NCBI RefSeq assembly: GCF_004354555.1
Contig: NZ_PUFH01000005.1
Coordinates: forward strand, 496,001 to 560,000
Direction of reading: 5' to 3'
Length of the DNA: 64,000 nt
DNA from: Leuconostoc citreum
GTDB taxonomy: Bacteria > Bacillota > Bacilli > Lactobacillales > Lactobacillaceae
The notes beneath the pieces were generated by a model. It was given only the letters and a program-made list of their open reading frames with translations, was not told the origin of the DNA and made no database searches. Of the stretch, positions 56,827 to 64,000 are shown in pieces (position 1 is the stretch's first letter; each line of letters opens with the position of its first letter). Made by a program: the position numbers and the translations under genes.

Positions 56827-58736
56827 TTCAATTTAAGCTCGCCTATCATCATCTTGTTAAGAATAAAAATCAAAGCCTACCCTTTATTTTCTCCAATACC
56901 ATTTGGGTAGCTGTTGTTTATATCTTTTTAGCAATGTTATATGATACCAACCTGAAAAATATTTCTTTTGGTGCGATAGCTGTTGCGCTTATGCAACTTG
57001 GCCTTGGCTTTGTCATATTAGTTTCAGGTTTAGCCATTATTTATGCTGAACAAACCTTGAGTAAACAACGTACTAAAGAACTTGGGTTGTACAGTATGCT
57101 TGGTTTAAACAAGCACAACTTACGGCAAGTCATCGGCATTGAAAATTTACTTTTTTATGCCATCAGTACAGGTCTTGGACTAATTATTGGTATTACCTTT
57201 TCCAAACTTTCTGTAATGAGTTTACGTGTGCTGCTTAATTTTGAACATCTTCATCAAACACTCACCATAAAACCTATTGCTATCGCTGCTATCATTTTTG
57301 CCATTATTTTCTTATTACTGACGCTATACGATTTTTGGGGGCTACGCCACATTAATCCTATTACACTATGGCATAAAGCTTCCAAAGCGGAAACAGTACC
57401 GAAAGGACATACATTTTTAGCAATCACTGGCTTAATCGTGCTCATCATGGGTTATTATATTTCTATTTCATCCCGAGCATCACTCTCGGCATTTTTGCAG
57501 ATGATGGTCGCTATTATGCTTGTCGTGGCTGGTACCTATCTGATTTTTATCATTGGAAGTATTGTGTTTCTAAAGCTATTAAAGCAGAATGAAAATTACT
57601 ATTATAAACCTAAAAATTTTATTGCTGTCGCCAACATGCTTTTTCGAATGAAGCAAAACGGTGCTGGCCTAGCAACAATCAGTCTTTTGTGTACCGCCAC
57701 CTTAGTATCAATTATTGCCTCTGTCTCACTTGTCGCAGGCCAAAATAATCTACTCAATTTGTGGAGTCAAAGAGATATTCAAATTGTTTCTACGTCACCA
57801 ATTAACCTTGTCCAGAATGAACAAATAACACAATTTGCTAGCAAAACAAATATAAGCCTTCAATCGCGGCGCCAAATGACTGTGACGATGCCAACAAACG
57901 GTGAACTGAAAAATAACTATTTTAAAGCCAATAATTCTTTAAAAACTGAAGTGGCGATATCGTCGCTGGACTTACAACAATATAATCACATAGAAGGCAC
58001 ACATTATCATCTGGCTGATGACGAAATTCTCTTGTACAGTCCAGACAACACTTATCAAGGCAAGGAGATTATAATTCATGGTCACAAATACAAAGTTAAA
58101 CCAGTGACATCATTTAACACTTCTTTTGTATACAACCATAGCACCTATAAACCAATTTTTATTATCGCTAAATCACAAGCAATCGCACAAAAAATTAATC
58201 CCACACCTGTACTTTACGTCACCAGTTTTAACACTGTTGGAACTAAATCGGCTTGTAAACAATTTGGTGAAAAACTTCCTAATCTGCTCAACGCCGACCC
58301 TGCCAGCATCACGTCACGCTTTGTCATTAAAGATTTGTTTGGTTCACTGTTTGGTGGTTTCTTATTTATTGGTGTGCTCATTAGTTTAGTGATGATTTGC
58401 GCGACCGCTATGATTATTTACTACAAACAAGTTTCTGAGGGTTATTCAGACAAGGCAAACTATGCGATTATGCGGCAATTGGGTCTTAGTCAACAGGAAA
58501 CAAGAAAAGCAATTAATAGCCAAGTACTTACTGTTTTTCTCTTACCAATTGTTGGTGCTGTCATCAATTTAGCTTTTGCACTACCTGTACTCAAAAATGT
58601 TTTATCGGTTTTTTCAATGTATAATATTAATATTTTGATAAGTGTTAGTTTCATTTGCATTGCCCTGCTCATCACCATTTATATGTTAATATATTGGGCT
58701 ACAACAGCAGTCTATAAACAAATTATTGTTTCATAA
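56823..58736 (+). CDS. ABC transporter permease (BceB-like, FtsX domains)
   Basis: A 637-residue membrane protein. There are about ten membrane helices in the Bce arrangement: two helices, an FtsX-like block with KQRTKELGLYSMLGLNKHNLRQVIGIENL (key ELGLYSMLGL), more helices, then an extracellular domain of about 190 residues (about 315-505), then a second FtsX block (YAIMRQLGLSQQETRKAI). It forms the detoxification and sensing complex with the upstream ATPase and kinase. A strong terminator follows, closing the module. Confidence 0.9.
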   Translation: MIQFKLAYHHLVKNKNQSLPFIFSNTIWVAVVYIFLAMLYDTNLKNISFGAIAVALMQLGLGFVILVSGLAIIYAEQTLSKQRTKELGLYSMLGLNKHNLRQVIGIENLLFYAISTGLGLIIGITFSKLSVMSLRVLLNFEHLHQTLTIKPIAIAAIIFAIIFLLLTLYDFWGLRHINPITLWHKASKAETVPKGHTFLAITGLIVLIMGYYISISSRASLSAFLQMMVAIMLVVAGTYLIFIIGSIVFLKLLKQNENYYYKPKNFIAVANMLFRMKQNGAGLATISLLCTATLVSIIASVSLVAGQNNLLNLWSQRDIQIVSTSPINLVQNEQITQFASKTNISLQSRRQMTVTMPTNGELKNNYFKANNSLKTEVAISSLDLQQYNHIEGTHYHLADDEILLYSPDNTYQGKEIIIHGHKYKVKPVTSFNTSFVYNHSTYKPIFIIAKSQAIAQKINPTPVLYVTSFNTVGTKSACKQFGEKLPNLLNADPASITSRFVIKDLFGSLFGGFLFIGVLISLVMICATAMIIYYKQVSEGYSDKANYAIMRQLGLSQQETRKAINSQVLTVFLLPIVGAVINLAFALPVLKNVLSVFSMYNINILISVSFICIALLITIYMLIYWATTAVYKQIIVS

Positions 58737-58740
58737 CAAA

Positions 58741-58782
58741 AAAACATCGTGTTAACAAGTATGCGTTAGCACGATGCTTTTT
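58741..58782 (+). terminator. Terminator of the Bce-type module
   Basis: CATCGTGTTAAC-aagtatgc-GTTAGCACGATG forms a 12-bp stem with one T-G pair, followed by a T run, 9 bp after the permease stop. Confidence 0.9.
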
Positions 58783-58834
58783 ATAACATTAAATGGACTA
58801 TGACACTTATATCCCGAAACGCATGCCAGATTAT

Positions 58835-59317
58835 TTACTTGGTTTGCGCCACAGCTTGATCAGACTTATTCTTTAAATTTTGCGCATCTTGCAGTGCCTG
58901 CAAGAGATTATCTTCTGAATGTTTTTTATCATCTAATTGTTTATTTAAATCACTAATTTTGCTATTCAATTGATCTACCTCTTGTTGCTTTGCAGCGACT
59001 TTTTGATTGCCTTCGTCAATTTTTTGCTGAATCTCCTTTTTCAGGGCTTCTTCTTCATTGTTTCTCTGGTTGACTAAGTCCTGATATTGCTGTTGTTGGC
59101 TCTTTAACTGATTTTTCAAATCAGCCAGCTCTTGTTGATTTTGGGAAGCCTCCCCTTTTAAGCTATTAATACGATTAACTAATTTATCAATATTATCAGC
59201 AGTGGCTTGCATGTTTTGATGGCCAACTGTCCAATCAATTGCTGCTTTAACACCAATGACTGAGCTAAAAAACGCAATCACTACTATTGATGCAACAATT
59301 ATTTTTTTGAAACGCAT
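58835..59317 (-). CDS. Exported or anchored coiled-coil protein of unknown function
   Basis: A 160-residue protein with a basic start and one hydrophobic helix (about 5-26, IIVASIVVIAFFSSVIGV); the following VKAAID could be a signal-peptidase site. Residues about 35-155 form one long Gln/Lys/Glu/Asp-rich coiled coil with heptad leucines (LVNRINSLKG, LADLKNQLK, LNSKISDLNKQL). There is no cysteine or catalytic motif. I do not recognise it. GGAGAAG precedes the ATG. It faces the Bce-type module tail to tail, and the next plus-strand gene encodes another small anchored protein. Confidence 0.75.
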   Translation of the reverse strand: MRFKKIIVASIVVIAFFSSVIGVKAAIDWTVGHQNMQATADNIDKLVNRINSLKGEASQNQQELADLKNQLKSQQQQYQDLVNQRNNEEEALKKEIQQKIDEGNQKVAAKQQEVDQLNSKISDLNKQLDDKKHSEDNLLQALQDAQNLKNKSDQAVAQTK

Positions 59318-59362
59318 TATTCTTCTCCATACTACTTATCTTACTGTTAATGACAACGACAA

Positions 59363-59491
59363 CTAATATTTTCTATTTACGACATAATAACCACCTACCT
59401 TTTTGATATATGCCCACAGCCATGGCTTTATCGTCAGGGTCGCGATAGTAACAGGTCTAGACGCAACTTTTGATTTTTTAAATAAATTCAT
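59363..59491 (-). CDS. Possible 42-residue basic peptide
   Basis: An ATG at 59491 opens a 42-codon frame rich in Lys, Val and aromatic residues (begins MNLFKKSKVASRPVT, then KPWLWAYIKKVGGYY). It ends 45 bp before the coiled-coil gene on the same strand. A perfect TATAAT lies 18 bp upstream (59509-59514), but no ribosome-binding site is visible. The rest of the 59318-59756 gap is AT-rich with no further gene. Expression is doubtful. Confidence 0.25.
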   Translation of the reverse strand: MNLFKKSKVASRPVTIATLTIKPWLWAYIKKVGGYYVVNRKY

Positions 59492-59756
59492 CAAACATTA
59501 CGTCTGTTATTATATTAACGTCAATTAATATATTTTCGATTAAAATAGTATTTTTTAAATAAAAAACATGTACTTAAATGCCATATTTAATAATCCGTCA
59601 GTAGTTTGGCCTCAGTCATTAGCATCAGCGCCCACTTTATTCTGGTTTCAATATACGATACAATGGGAATATTACTAATAATAATAAAAGCAGTCGTATG
59701 TTTAATTTTTTTGTTAAACGTTAAACAGCACAAAAAACTTTTTAAGGAAAATAACA

Positions 59757-60203
59757 ATGAAAAAAATTATATTAGTTGTCGTCGTTATAGTAGCAATTAT
59801 CACTGTTCTAATCATGACATCTAAAACAGATACCTCTTCTAGTACCCAGTCTTTTGCAAGTCAAAAATTACAAACCACAACTGAAGCACAGGACGATAAA
59901 GTGATACTAAATAAAGTTTCCGTTGATCTCAAACAAACTTCTGATACAATGTTAAATGATTTCAATGCGTCGTTAAAAAACGCTCCTCAAGATATTGAAG
60001 GGCGAAAAAAAATGACAGAAACGCATGTTCAAAAATTACAAGATATGGCCAAGAATGGCTTAAGTCAGTTAGATAAAGTACGGTCTGAAAAAGGTAAAAA
60101 TAATCAGAATTATAATGATTACGCTACCCAGATTAAGAATTTATATTCCGAAAAAAGCAAAACATTAATTGATGCTTATAACAATTCAATTAAAACACAA
60201 TAA
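59757..60203 (+). CDS. Small exported or anchored protein of unknown function
   Basis: A 148-residue protein with an N-terminal hydrophobic helix (about 3-21, IILVVVVIVAIITVLIM) and no lipobox Cys, followed by a Ser/Thr-rich linker (TDTSSSTQ). The remaining 110 residues are helical and Lys/Asp/Gln-rich, with no cysteine (KLQDMAKNGLSQLDKVRSEKG). It is predicted extracellular and membrane-tethered. I do not recognise a family. AAGGA precedes the ATG. A terminator follows, so it is monocistronic. Confidence 0.75.
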   Translation: MKKIILVVVVIVAIITVLIMTSKTDTSSSTQSFASQKLQTTTEAQDDKVILNKVSVDLKQTSDTMLNDFNASLKNAPQDIEGRKKMTETHVQKLQDMAKNGLSQLDKVRSEKGKNNQNYNDYATQIKNLYSEKSKTLIDAYNNSIKTQ

Positions 60204-60208
60204 CCATA

Positions 60209-60237
60209 AAAGCAAGCTTATCTGGGCTTGCTTTTTT
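60209..60237 (+). terminator. Terminator of the small anchored-protein gene
   Basis: AAAGCAAGC-loop-GCTTGCTTT, a 9-bp stem, is followed by T6, immediately after the stop at 60203. Confidence 0.88.
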
Positions 60238-60290
60238 ATATGCCTATCCCACTGTTTTCAGATATATTATGGCCAAAGCTGGCTAGTTGA

Positions 60291-60349
60291 TTGTTCTTTT
60301 TCGATAATTAAGTGTATATTTAATTCATAAGTGTTATAAAACTTAATTA
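60291..60349 (+). promoter_or_regulatory. Promoter region with inverted repeat upstream of the nuclease gene
   Basis: TTGTTC (60291-60296) and TATATT (60315-60320) are separated by 18 bp. A perfect 9-bp inverted repeat, TAATTAAGT (60305-60313) and ACTTAATTA (60341-60349), brackets the -10 box. It suggests a regulated promoter; the regulator is unknown. Confidence 0.45.
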
Positions 60350-60373
60350 ATAGTTAGGACACTGGGGAGAAAC

Positions 60374-60400
60374 ATGACATTCTATACGGAACAACTATAA
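60374..60400 (+). CDS. Possible 8-codon leader peptide
   Basis: GGGGAG is followed 4 bp later by ATG and a frame reading MTFYTEQL then stop, inside the roughly 150-nt leader of the nuclease gene. It may be an upstream ORF, or the remnant start of a decayed gene, since the frame continues with KQLVSI then another stop. Confidence 0.3.
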   Translation: MTFYTEQL

Positions 60401-60479
60401 AAACAATTAGTCAGTATTTGATGTCTTACACTACGTTGAACGTGCCAAGCAAACACGATAAAAGGTTTGGGAGAAGATT

Positions 60480-61574
60480 ATGTTTAAAATACTCAGAAAA
60501 ACACTGTTAGTACTGGCCATCTCGAGTCTCGCAGGCCTAGCATCTGCTGATACAATTTCAGCAGATAACAGTTACAGAGACACTAGTTTAACAAATCCAG
60601 ATCAACATCCCCTTAACTTTAATCACTCAAAACAACTGGTACTAAAAGACAAAGACAACCATCAACGTGCTACTGATGCGCATATTCAACTATCTTATTC
60701 AGAAAAGCCATCGGCAAAACGCGCAGCACGTCTCGAGTACAATCCTGTTGGTTGGCATAACTATCGTTTTAAGTACGAAAAAAGTAACGGTAAAATTAGT
60801 AAAGCTTGGTTATTTAATCGCGGTCACCTTGTTGGTTATCAATTTAGTGGTTTAAACGATGAGGCGCGTAACCTAGTTCCTGAAACTGCTTATTTAAATG
60901 CTGGTGCGCTGAAAAGTACTAATGCTTCTAATAAGAAAAGCATGCTTTACTATGAGAACCATCTAGCTACTTGGCTTAAGGCAAACAAGGGTTATCGCCT
61001 GGATTATCAGGTTACACCATTGTATAGAAATAACGAACTTTTACCACGTCAAATTCGCTTAGCCTATGTTGGTTACAAAGAAAGTGGTAAAAAAGTAACG
61101 ATTAACCTGCATTCTTATCGTGAAGAAAAAGGCAATGATGAAACAACAGTTGTTTATCTTGATAATGACAGTCCAAATGCCATTATTGATTATTCAACAG
61201 GCACCGCACGTAATACACTAAACAAAGAAAAAACGCTTAAAGAAGAAAAAGAAGCCGCTGATAAAGCTAGTTCAGAAGCAGTCGCCTCTGCCGAAAAGGT
61301 TTCACATGAAGCAAGTAAGTCATTATCACGTGAATTAGCTCATTCAGAGTCCCGTGCAAAAGAAGCAGCCGATACAGCAGCACAACAACAAGCACAAACT
61401 TATGTTACGCCTGATCCATCACCGTCCTCAGCCGCAGATGGCAACATTAATAATACCGGTGCCTACAAGTGGGCCATTCAAGATGGCTTTAACTGGCAAA
61501 CAAGAAAAGGACATTCAACGCGAATTGCACCTGGTGGTGCACTGCCTGCTGGCTACCACTGGCAAGTTCAGTAA
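60480..61574 (+). CDS. Secreted DNA/RNA non-specific endonuclease (EndA-like) with C-terminal extension
   Basis: A 364-residue protein with a signal peptide (about 1-23, ending ASADT). A beta-beta-alpha metal nuclease domain covers about 65-220, with the active-site motif NRGHLVG (113-119, catalytic His116; Asp is usual at the first position), EARNLVPETAYLN and YYENHLATWL. A coiled-coil Lys/Glu/Ala-rich stretch (about 238-300), a Pro/Ser linker and a C-terminal segment rich in aromatic and glycine residues (YKWAIQDGFNW...AGYHWQVQ) follow. Relatives degrade extracellular DNA or serve DNA entry in competence. GGGAGA precedes the ATG. Confidence 0.88.
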   Translation: MFKILRKTLLVLAISSLAGLASADTISADNSYRDTSLTNPDQHPLNFNHSKQLVLKDKDNHQRATDAHIQLSYSEKPSAKRAARLEYNPVGWHNYRFKYEKSNGKISKAWLFNRGHLVGYQFSGLNDEARNLVPETAYLNAGALKSTNASNKKSMLYYENHLATWLKANKGYRLDYQVTPLYRNNELLPRQIRLAYVGYKESGKKVTINLHSYREEKGNDETTVVYLDNDSPNAIIDYSTGTARNTLNKEKTLKEEKEAADKASSEAVASAEKVSHEASKSLSRELAHSESRAKEAADTAAQQQAQTYVTPDPSPSSAADGNINNTGAYKWAIQDGFNWQTRKGHSTRIAPGGALPAGYHWQVQ

Positions 61575-61674
61575 CTTTAAACATACACTATTACAATAAA
61601 TATTAAACAATACTTATTTTTAAAATAGAAAGTATCTCTTAAATTTTTGAAATTAACATTTTGCTAGGCAAAAT

Positions 61675-61709
61675 AAAAAGAGCAAGCACAAAGTAGGCTT
61701 GCTCTTTTT
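61675..61709. terminator. Bidirectional terminator between the nuclease gene and guaA
   Basis: AAAAAGAGCAAGC and GCTTGCTCTTTTT form a perfect 13-bp stem flanked by A and T tracts. Confidence 0.88.
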
Positions 61710-61774
61710 ATTTATCGGCTGAAAAAACTATAACTGATATAATGCACTAATGATCATTATACCCTTAGCATTGC

Positions 61775-63322
61775 TTATTCCCACTCAACAGTTGCTGGTG
61801 GCTTAGCCGTAATGTCGTAGACGACACGATTAATGTGTCCAACTTCATTGACAATACGTGCTGAAATCTTTTGCAGCAATGGCCAAGGTAATTGGGCAAA
61901 ATCAGCTGTCATACCGTCAACAGAAGTGATGGCACGAATGGCAATTGTATAATCATACGTACGATAATCGCCCATTACACCAACAGAGCGAACACCTGTC
62001 AAGACAGTAAAATACTGCCAAACATCGCCTTCAAGACCTGCTTTTGCAATTTCATCACGCAAAATCCAATCAGAATCACGGACGATTTCTAGCTTATCTT
62101 CGGTAATATCACCTAAAATTCGAATACCTAAGCCAGGACCTGGGAATGGCTGACGCCAAACCATTTCGTGTGGCATATTCAATGCTTCACCCAACTCACG
62201 AACTTCATCTTTAAAGAGTGTGTTCAATGGTTCAATCAACTTAAACTGCATATCTTCTGGCAACCCACCAACATTATGATGAGACTTAATTGTTTGTGCC
62301 GTATCCGTACCAGACTCGATAACATCGGTATAAAGTGTTCCTTGTGCTAAGAAATCGATATCTTTTAACTTAGTTGCTTCATCGTTGAAGACTTCAATAA
62401 ATTCATTACCAATGATTTTACGTTTTTGTTCAGGATCTGTGACACCAGCTAATTTTGAAAGGAAACGATCTTGTGCATCGACTTTAATGATATTCAAACC
62501 AAATTGGTCGCCCATCATTGTCATGACTTGTTCTGCCTCGTTTTTGCGCAGCAGACCATGATCTACAAAGATGGAAGTTAATTGATTACCAATAGCTTTA
62601 TGTAATAGTACACCAACAACTGATGAATCAACACCACCTGATAAGCCCAACAAAACTTTTTTATCACCCACAGTTTCGCGAATTCGGGCAATTTGTTCAT
62701 CAATGAATCCACTCATGTCCCAATTTGCTTCTGCTTGTGCAATATCTAATACAAAGTTTTGGAGAATTTGCTTACCGTGTTCAGATAGTGTCGTTTCAGC
62801 GTGAAACTGGACACCATATAAGCGTCGCTCATCATTAGCAATTGCCGCAATTGGTGTTTTGTCTGATCCACCAGCAACAACAAACCCTTCTGGTAAGGAA
62901 ACAACATTGTCTGAATGACTCATCAACACAGTTTGCGATTCGGGCGTATGCGCAAATAAACGACCAGCTGACTCTGTTTTCTTTAGAGCGGTTTGGCCAA
63001 ATTCACCATTACCAGGATTAGCTTCGACCTGACCACCAAGGTTTTGAGCCATCAATTGCATGCCGTAGCAAACACCCAGTACAGGAATACCTAATTCAAA
63101 GATACCATTATCAATCGCGAAAGCATCGGTTTCATACACTGACTTTGGCCCACCAGATAAGACAATTGCTTTAGGATTATATGCTTTAACTTCCTCAGCA
63201 GTCATATGACGCGACTTCAATTCTGAAAAAACACCCATCTCACGAATGCGGCGGGTAATTAATTGGTTATATTGGCTACCGTAGTCTAAAACTAGGACCT
63301 TATCGGCATTTACTTCAGCCAT
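61775..63322 (-). CDS. guaA: GMP synthase (glutamine-hydrolysing)
   Basis: About 515 residues from ATG 63322, which has GGGAGAG 9 bp upstream; the frame extends to 63397 without family similarity. It converts XMP to GMP. The N-terminal class I amidotransferase domain has [26 protein letters not shown] (nucleophile Cys near 84) and GVQFHAETT. The PP-loop domain has [22 protein letters not shown] (key SGGVDSS). The C-terminal dimerisation domain has [15 protein letters not shown] and ends KPPATVEWE. It follows the guaB-like gene by 34 bp and is probably co-transcribed with it. Confidence 0.96.
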   Translation of the reverse strand: MAEVNADKVLVLDYGSQYNQLITRRIREMGVFSELKSRHMTAEEVKAYNPKAIVLSGGPKSVYETDAFAIDNGIFELGIPVLGVCYGMQLMAQNLGGQVEANPGNGEFGQTALKKTESAGRLFAHTPESQTVLMSHSDNVVSLPEGFVVAGGSDKTPIAAIANDERRLYGVQFHAETTLSEHGKQILQNFVLDIAQAEANWDMSGFIDEQIARIRETVGDKKVLLGLSGGVDSSVVGVLLHKAIGNQLTSIFVDHGLLRKNEAEQVMTMMGDQFGLNIIKVDAQDRFLSKLAGVTDPEQKRKIIGNEFIEVFNDEATKLKDIDFLAQGTLYTDVIESGTDTAQTIKSHHNVGGLPEDMQFKLIEPLNTLFKDEVRELGEALNMPHEMVWRQPFPGPGLGIRILGDITEDKLEIVRDSDWILRDEIAKAGLEGDVWQYFTVLTGVRSVGVMGDYRTYDYTIAIRAITSVDGMTADFAQLPWPLLQKISARIVNEVGHINRVVYDITAKPPATVEWE

Positions 63323-63356
63323 TTGGTTACTCTCCCTTTTTGATCTAATGTTATCA

Positions 63357-64000
63357 TCACTTAGCGTAGTTTGGTGCAATTTTTGTAATTTCGACATCGT
63401 GTGGATGTGATTCTCTCAAACCATTATCTGTGATTTGCACGAATTGTGCGCCCAGCTTTAAATCCAAAATAGTAGATGATCCTGTGTACCCCATACCAGC
63501 ACGTAAGCCACCATCTGCTTGGAAGATTGCATCATCAATTGACATGTCACCACCAACAAATGTGCCATCAGCTTCAAGGACTTCACCCTTGAGTAAATCA
63601 GTAACCAAAATAGCATCAGCACCAGCAGAAATCGCTTTAACTACATCTCCTGAATAATGGACACCACCTGAGGCAATAACCGTCTTATCAAACTCTGAGG
63701 CTACTTCTGCAATTGCCATTGTTGTTGTTAAGAATGGGTACAATGCATTATTTGGCAATGGTGAGTTCACTGAACGCCCAGCAATCACTGCATCAACACC
63801 ATCTTGATACAAAGCACCAGCAATACCCTGGTCTTCCACCGCACCAACTGCTAAGAAAGTTTTTGGAAAGGCTTTACGAACAGCTTTGACAATAGCATTT
63901 GTTTCTTGATTTAAGTCATCTTGCAAATAGAAGAAAATAGCATCAGCACCAGCGGCCACAAGTTTATCCACACGTGCCTGTGCACCTGTAGTCAACCAAA
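63357..64000 (-). CDS. guaB: IMP dehydrogenase/GMP reductase family protein, divergent (5' end outside the window)
   Basis: The C-terminal 212 or so residues of a protein cut by the window edge. Family membership is clear from [33 protein letters not shown] and the tail [19 protein letters not shown]. The catalytic parts are altered. The GxGSxCTTR cysteine loop is replaced by [12 protein letters not shown]... (63720-63782), with no Cys anywhere in the visible part. IADGG reads IASGG, losing the IMP-binding Asp. DTAHGHS reads YLQDDLN. The mobile flap with its Arg-Tyr pair is deleted after [13 protein letters not shown]. The gene neighbours guaA, which argues for a GMP-branch role, but normal dehydrogenase chemistry looks impossible. 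The symbol reflects position and family only. Confidence 0.8.
   Translation of the reverse strand, partial: WLTTGAQARVDKLVAAGADAIFFYLQDDLNQETNAIVKAVRKAFPKTFLAVGAVEDQGIAGALYQDGVDAVIAGRSVNSPLPNNALYPFLTTTMAIAEVASEFDKTVIASGGVHYSGDVVKAISAGADAILVTDLLKGEVLEADGTFVGGDMSIDDAIFQADGGLRAGMGYTGSSTILDLKLGAQFVQITDNGLRESHPHDVEITKIAPNYAK

Noticed and set aside
59606-59824. 72-codon plus-strand frame before and overlapping the 59757 gene
   Set aside because: No ribosome-binding site, overlaps the better supported gene out of frame, ends in low-complexity Asn/Lys/His.
1-64000. CRISPR array, prophage or insertion sequence
   Set aside because: No regularly spaced repeats, transposase, integrase or phage structural genes were seen on either strand.

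Overview
The window looks like chromosome from a low-GC Gram-positive lactic acid bacterium. PolC-type DNA polymerase III, a type-B RNase P RNA, GpsB, RecU-PBP1A, mevalonate-pathway isoprenoid genes, a DUF1831 protein and an AI-2E/TrmL pair all point to Lactobacillales. The overall protein flavour suggests the Leuconostoc/Weissella branch; this is inferred from family resemblance, not from a search. No phage, insertion sequence, CRISPR array or rRNA was seen. There is one tRNA gene, tRNA-Glu(UUC), and one structural RNA, rnpB.

Layout. 0-8.7 kb (minus strand): a PRPP-synthase-like gene, recD2, a histidine phosphatase, DUF1831, a BMP-family nucleoside-binding protein, rsmF, ribokinase and psiE. 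8.8-19.7 kb (minus): the housekeeping run polC, proS, rseP, cdsA, uppS, glmS. 19.9-22.1 kb (plus): adenine deaminase with an unknown partner gene. 22.1-26.5 kb (minus): ftsK, tRNA-Glu, trmL and an AI-2E transporter. 26.6-29.7 kb (plus): mevalonate genes mvaD-mvaK2-fni. 29.7-47.9 kb (minus): a nearly continuous purine region with purB-hpt, an MFS transporter, an esterase, purD-fhs, a Nudix gene and the ten-gene operon purEKCSQLFMNH. 48.2-54.1 kb (minus): an amino-acid ABC transporter fusion, rnpB, gpsB, ypsA, PBP1A and recU. 54.3-58.7 kb (plus): a complete Bce-type antimicrobial-peptide sensing and transport module (regulator, kinase, ATPase, permease). 58.8-61.6 kb: two small exported or anchored proteins of unknown role and a secreted DNA/RNA nuclease. 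61.8-64 kb (minus): guaA and the 3' part of a GuaB-like gene.

How the genes work together. Purine metabolism dominates. PRPP supply, de novo IMP synthesis, one-carbon supply (fhs), salvage (hpt, adenine deaminase, ribokinase, BMP protein) and the GMP branch (guaBA) all fall within 64 kb. The three pur transcription units (purE, purD, purB) share one promoter layout that can be read directly. Two CGAAC cores lie exactly 31 bp apart. A third core, inverted, lies 53-54 bp further on and sits where a -35 box would be. An extended -10 element follows at a constant 26-bp offset. This fits PurR/PurBox control, although purR itself is not in the window.

Two enzymes at the window edges look altered in their catalytic residues. 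The PRPP-synthase-like protein has His and Thr where the catalytic Lys and Arg are expected. The GuaB-like protein next to guaA has no GxGSxCTTR cysteine loop, no IADGG aspartate and no flap. These, together with the shared promoter layout and the poorly characterised 58.8-61.6 kb block, are the main items worth following up.
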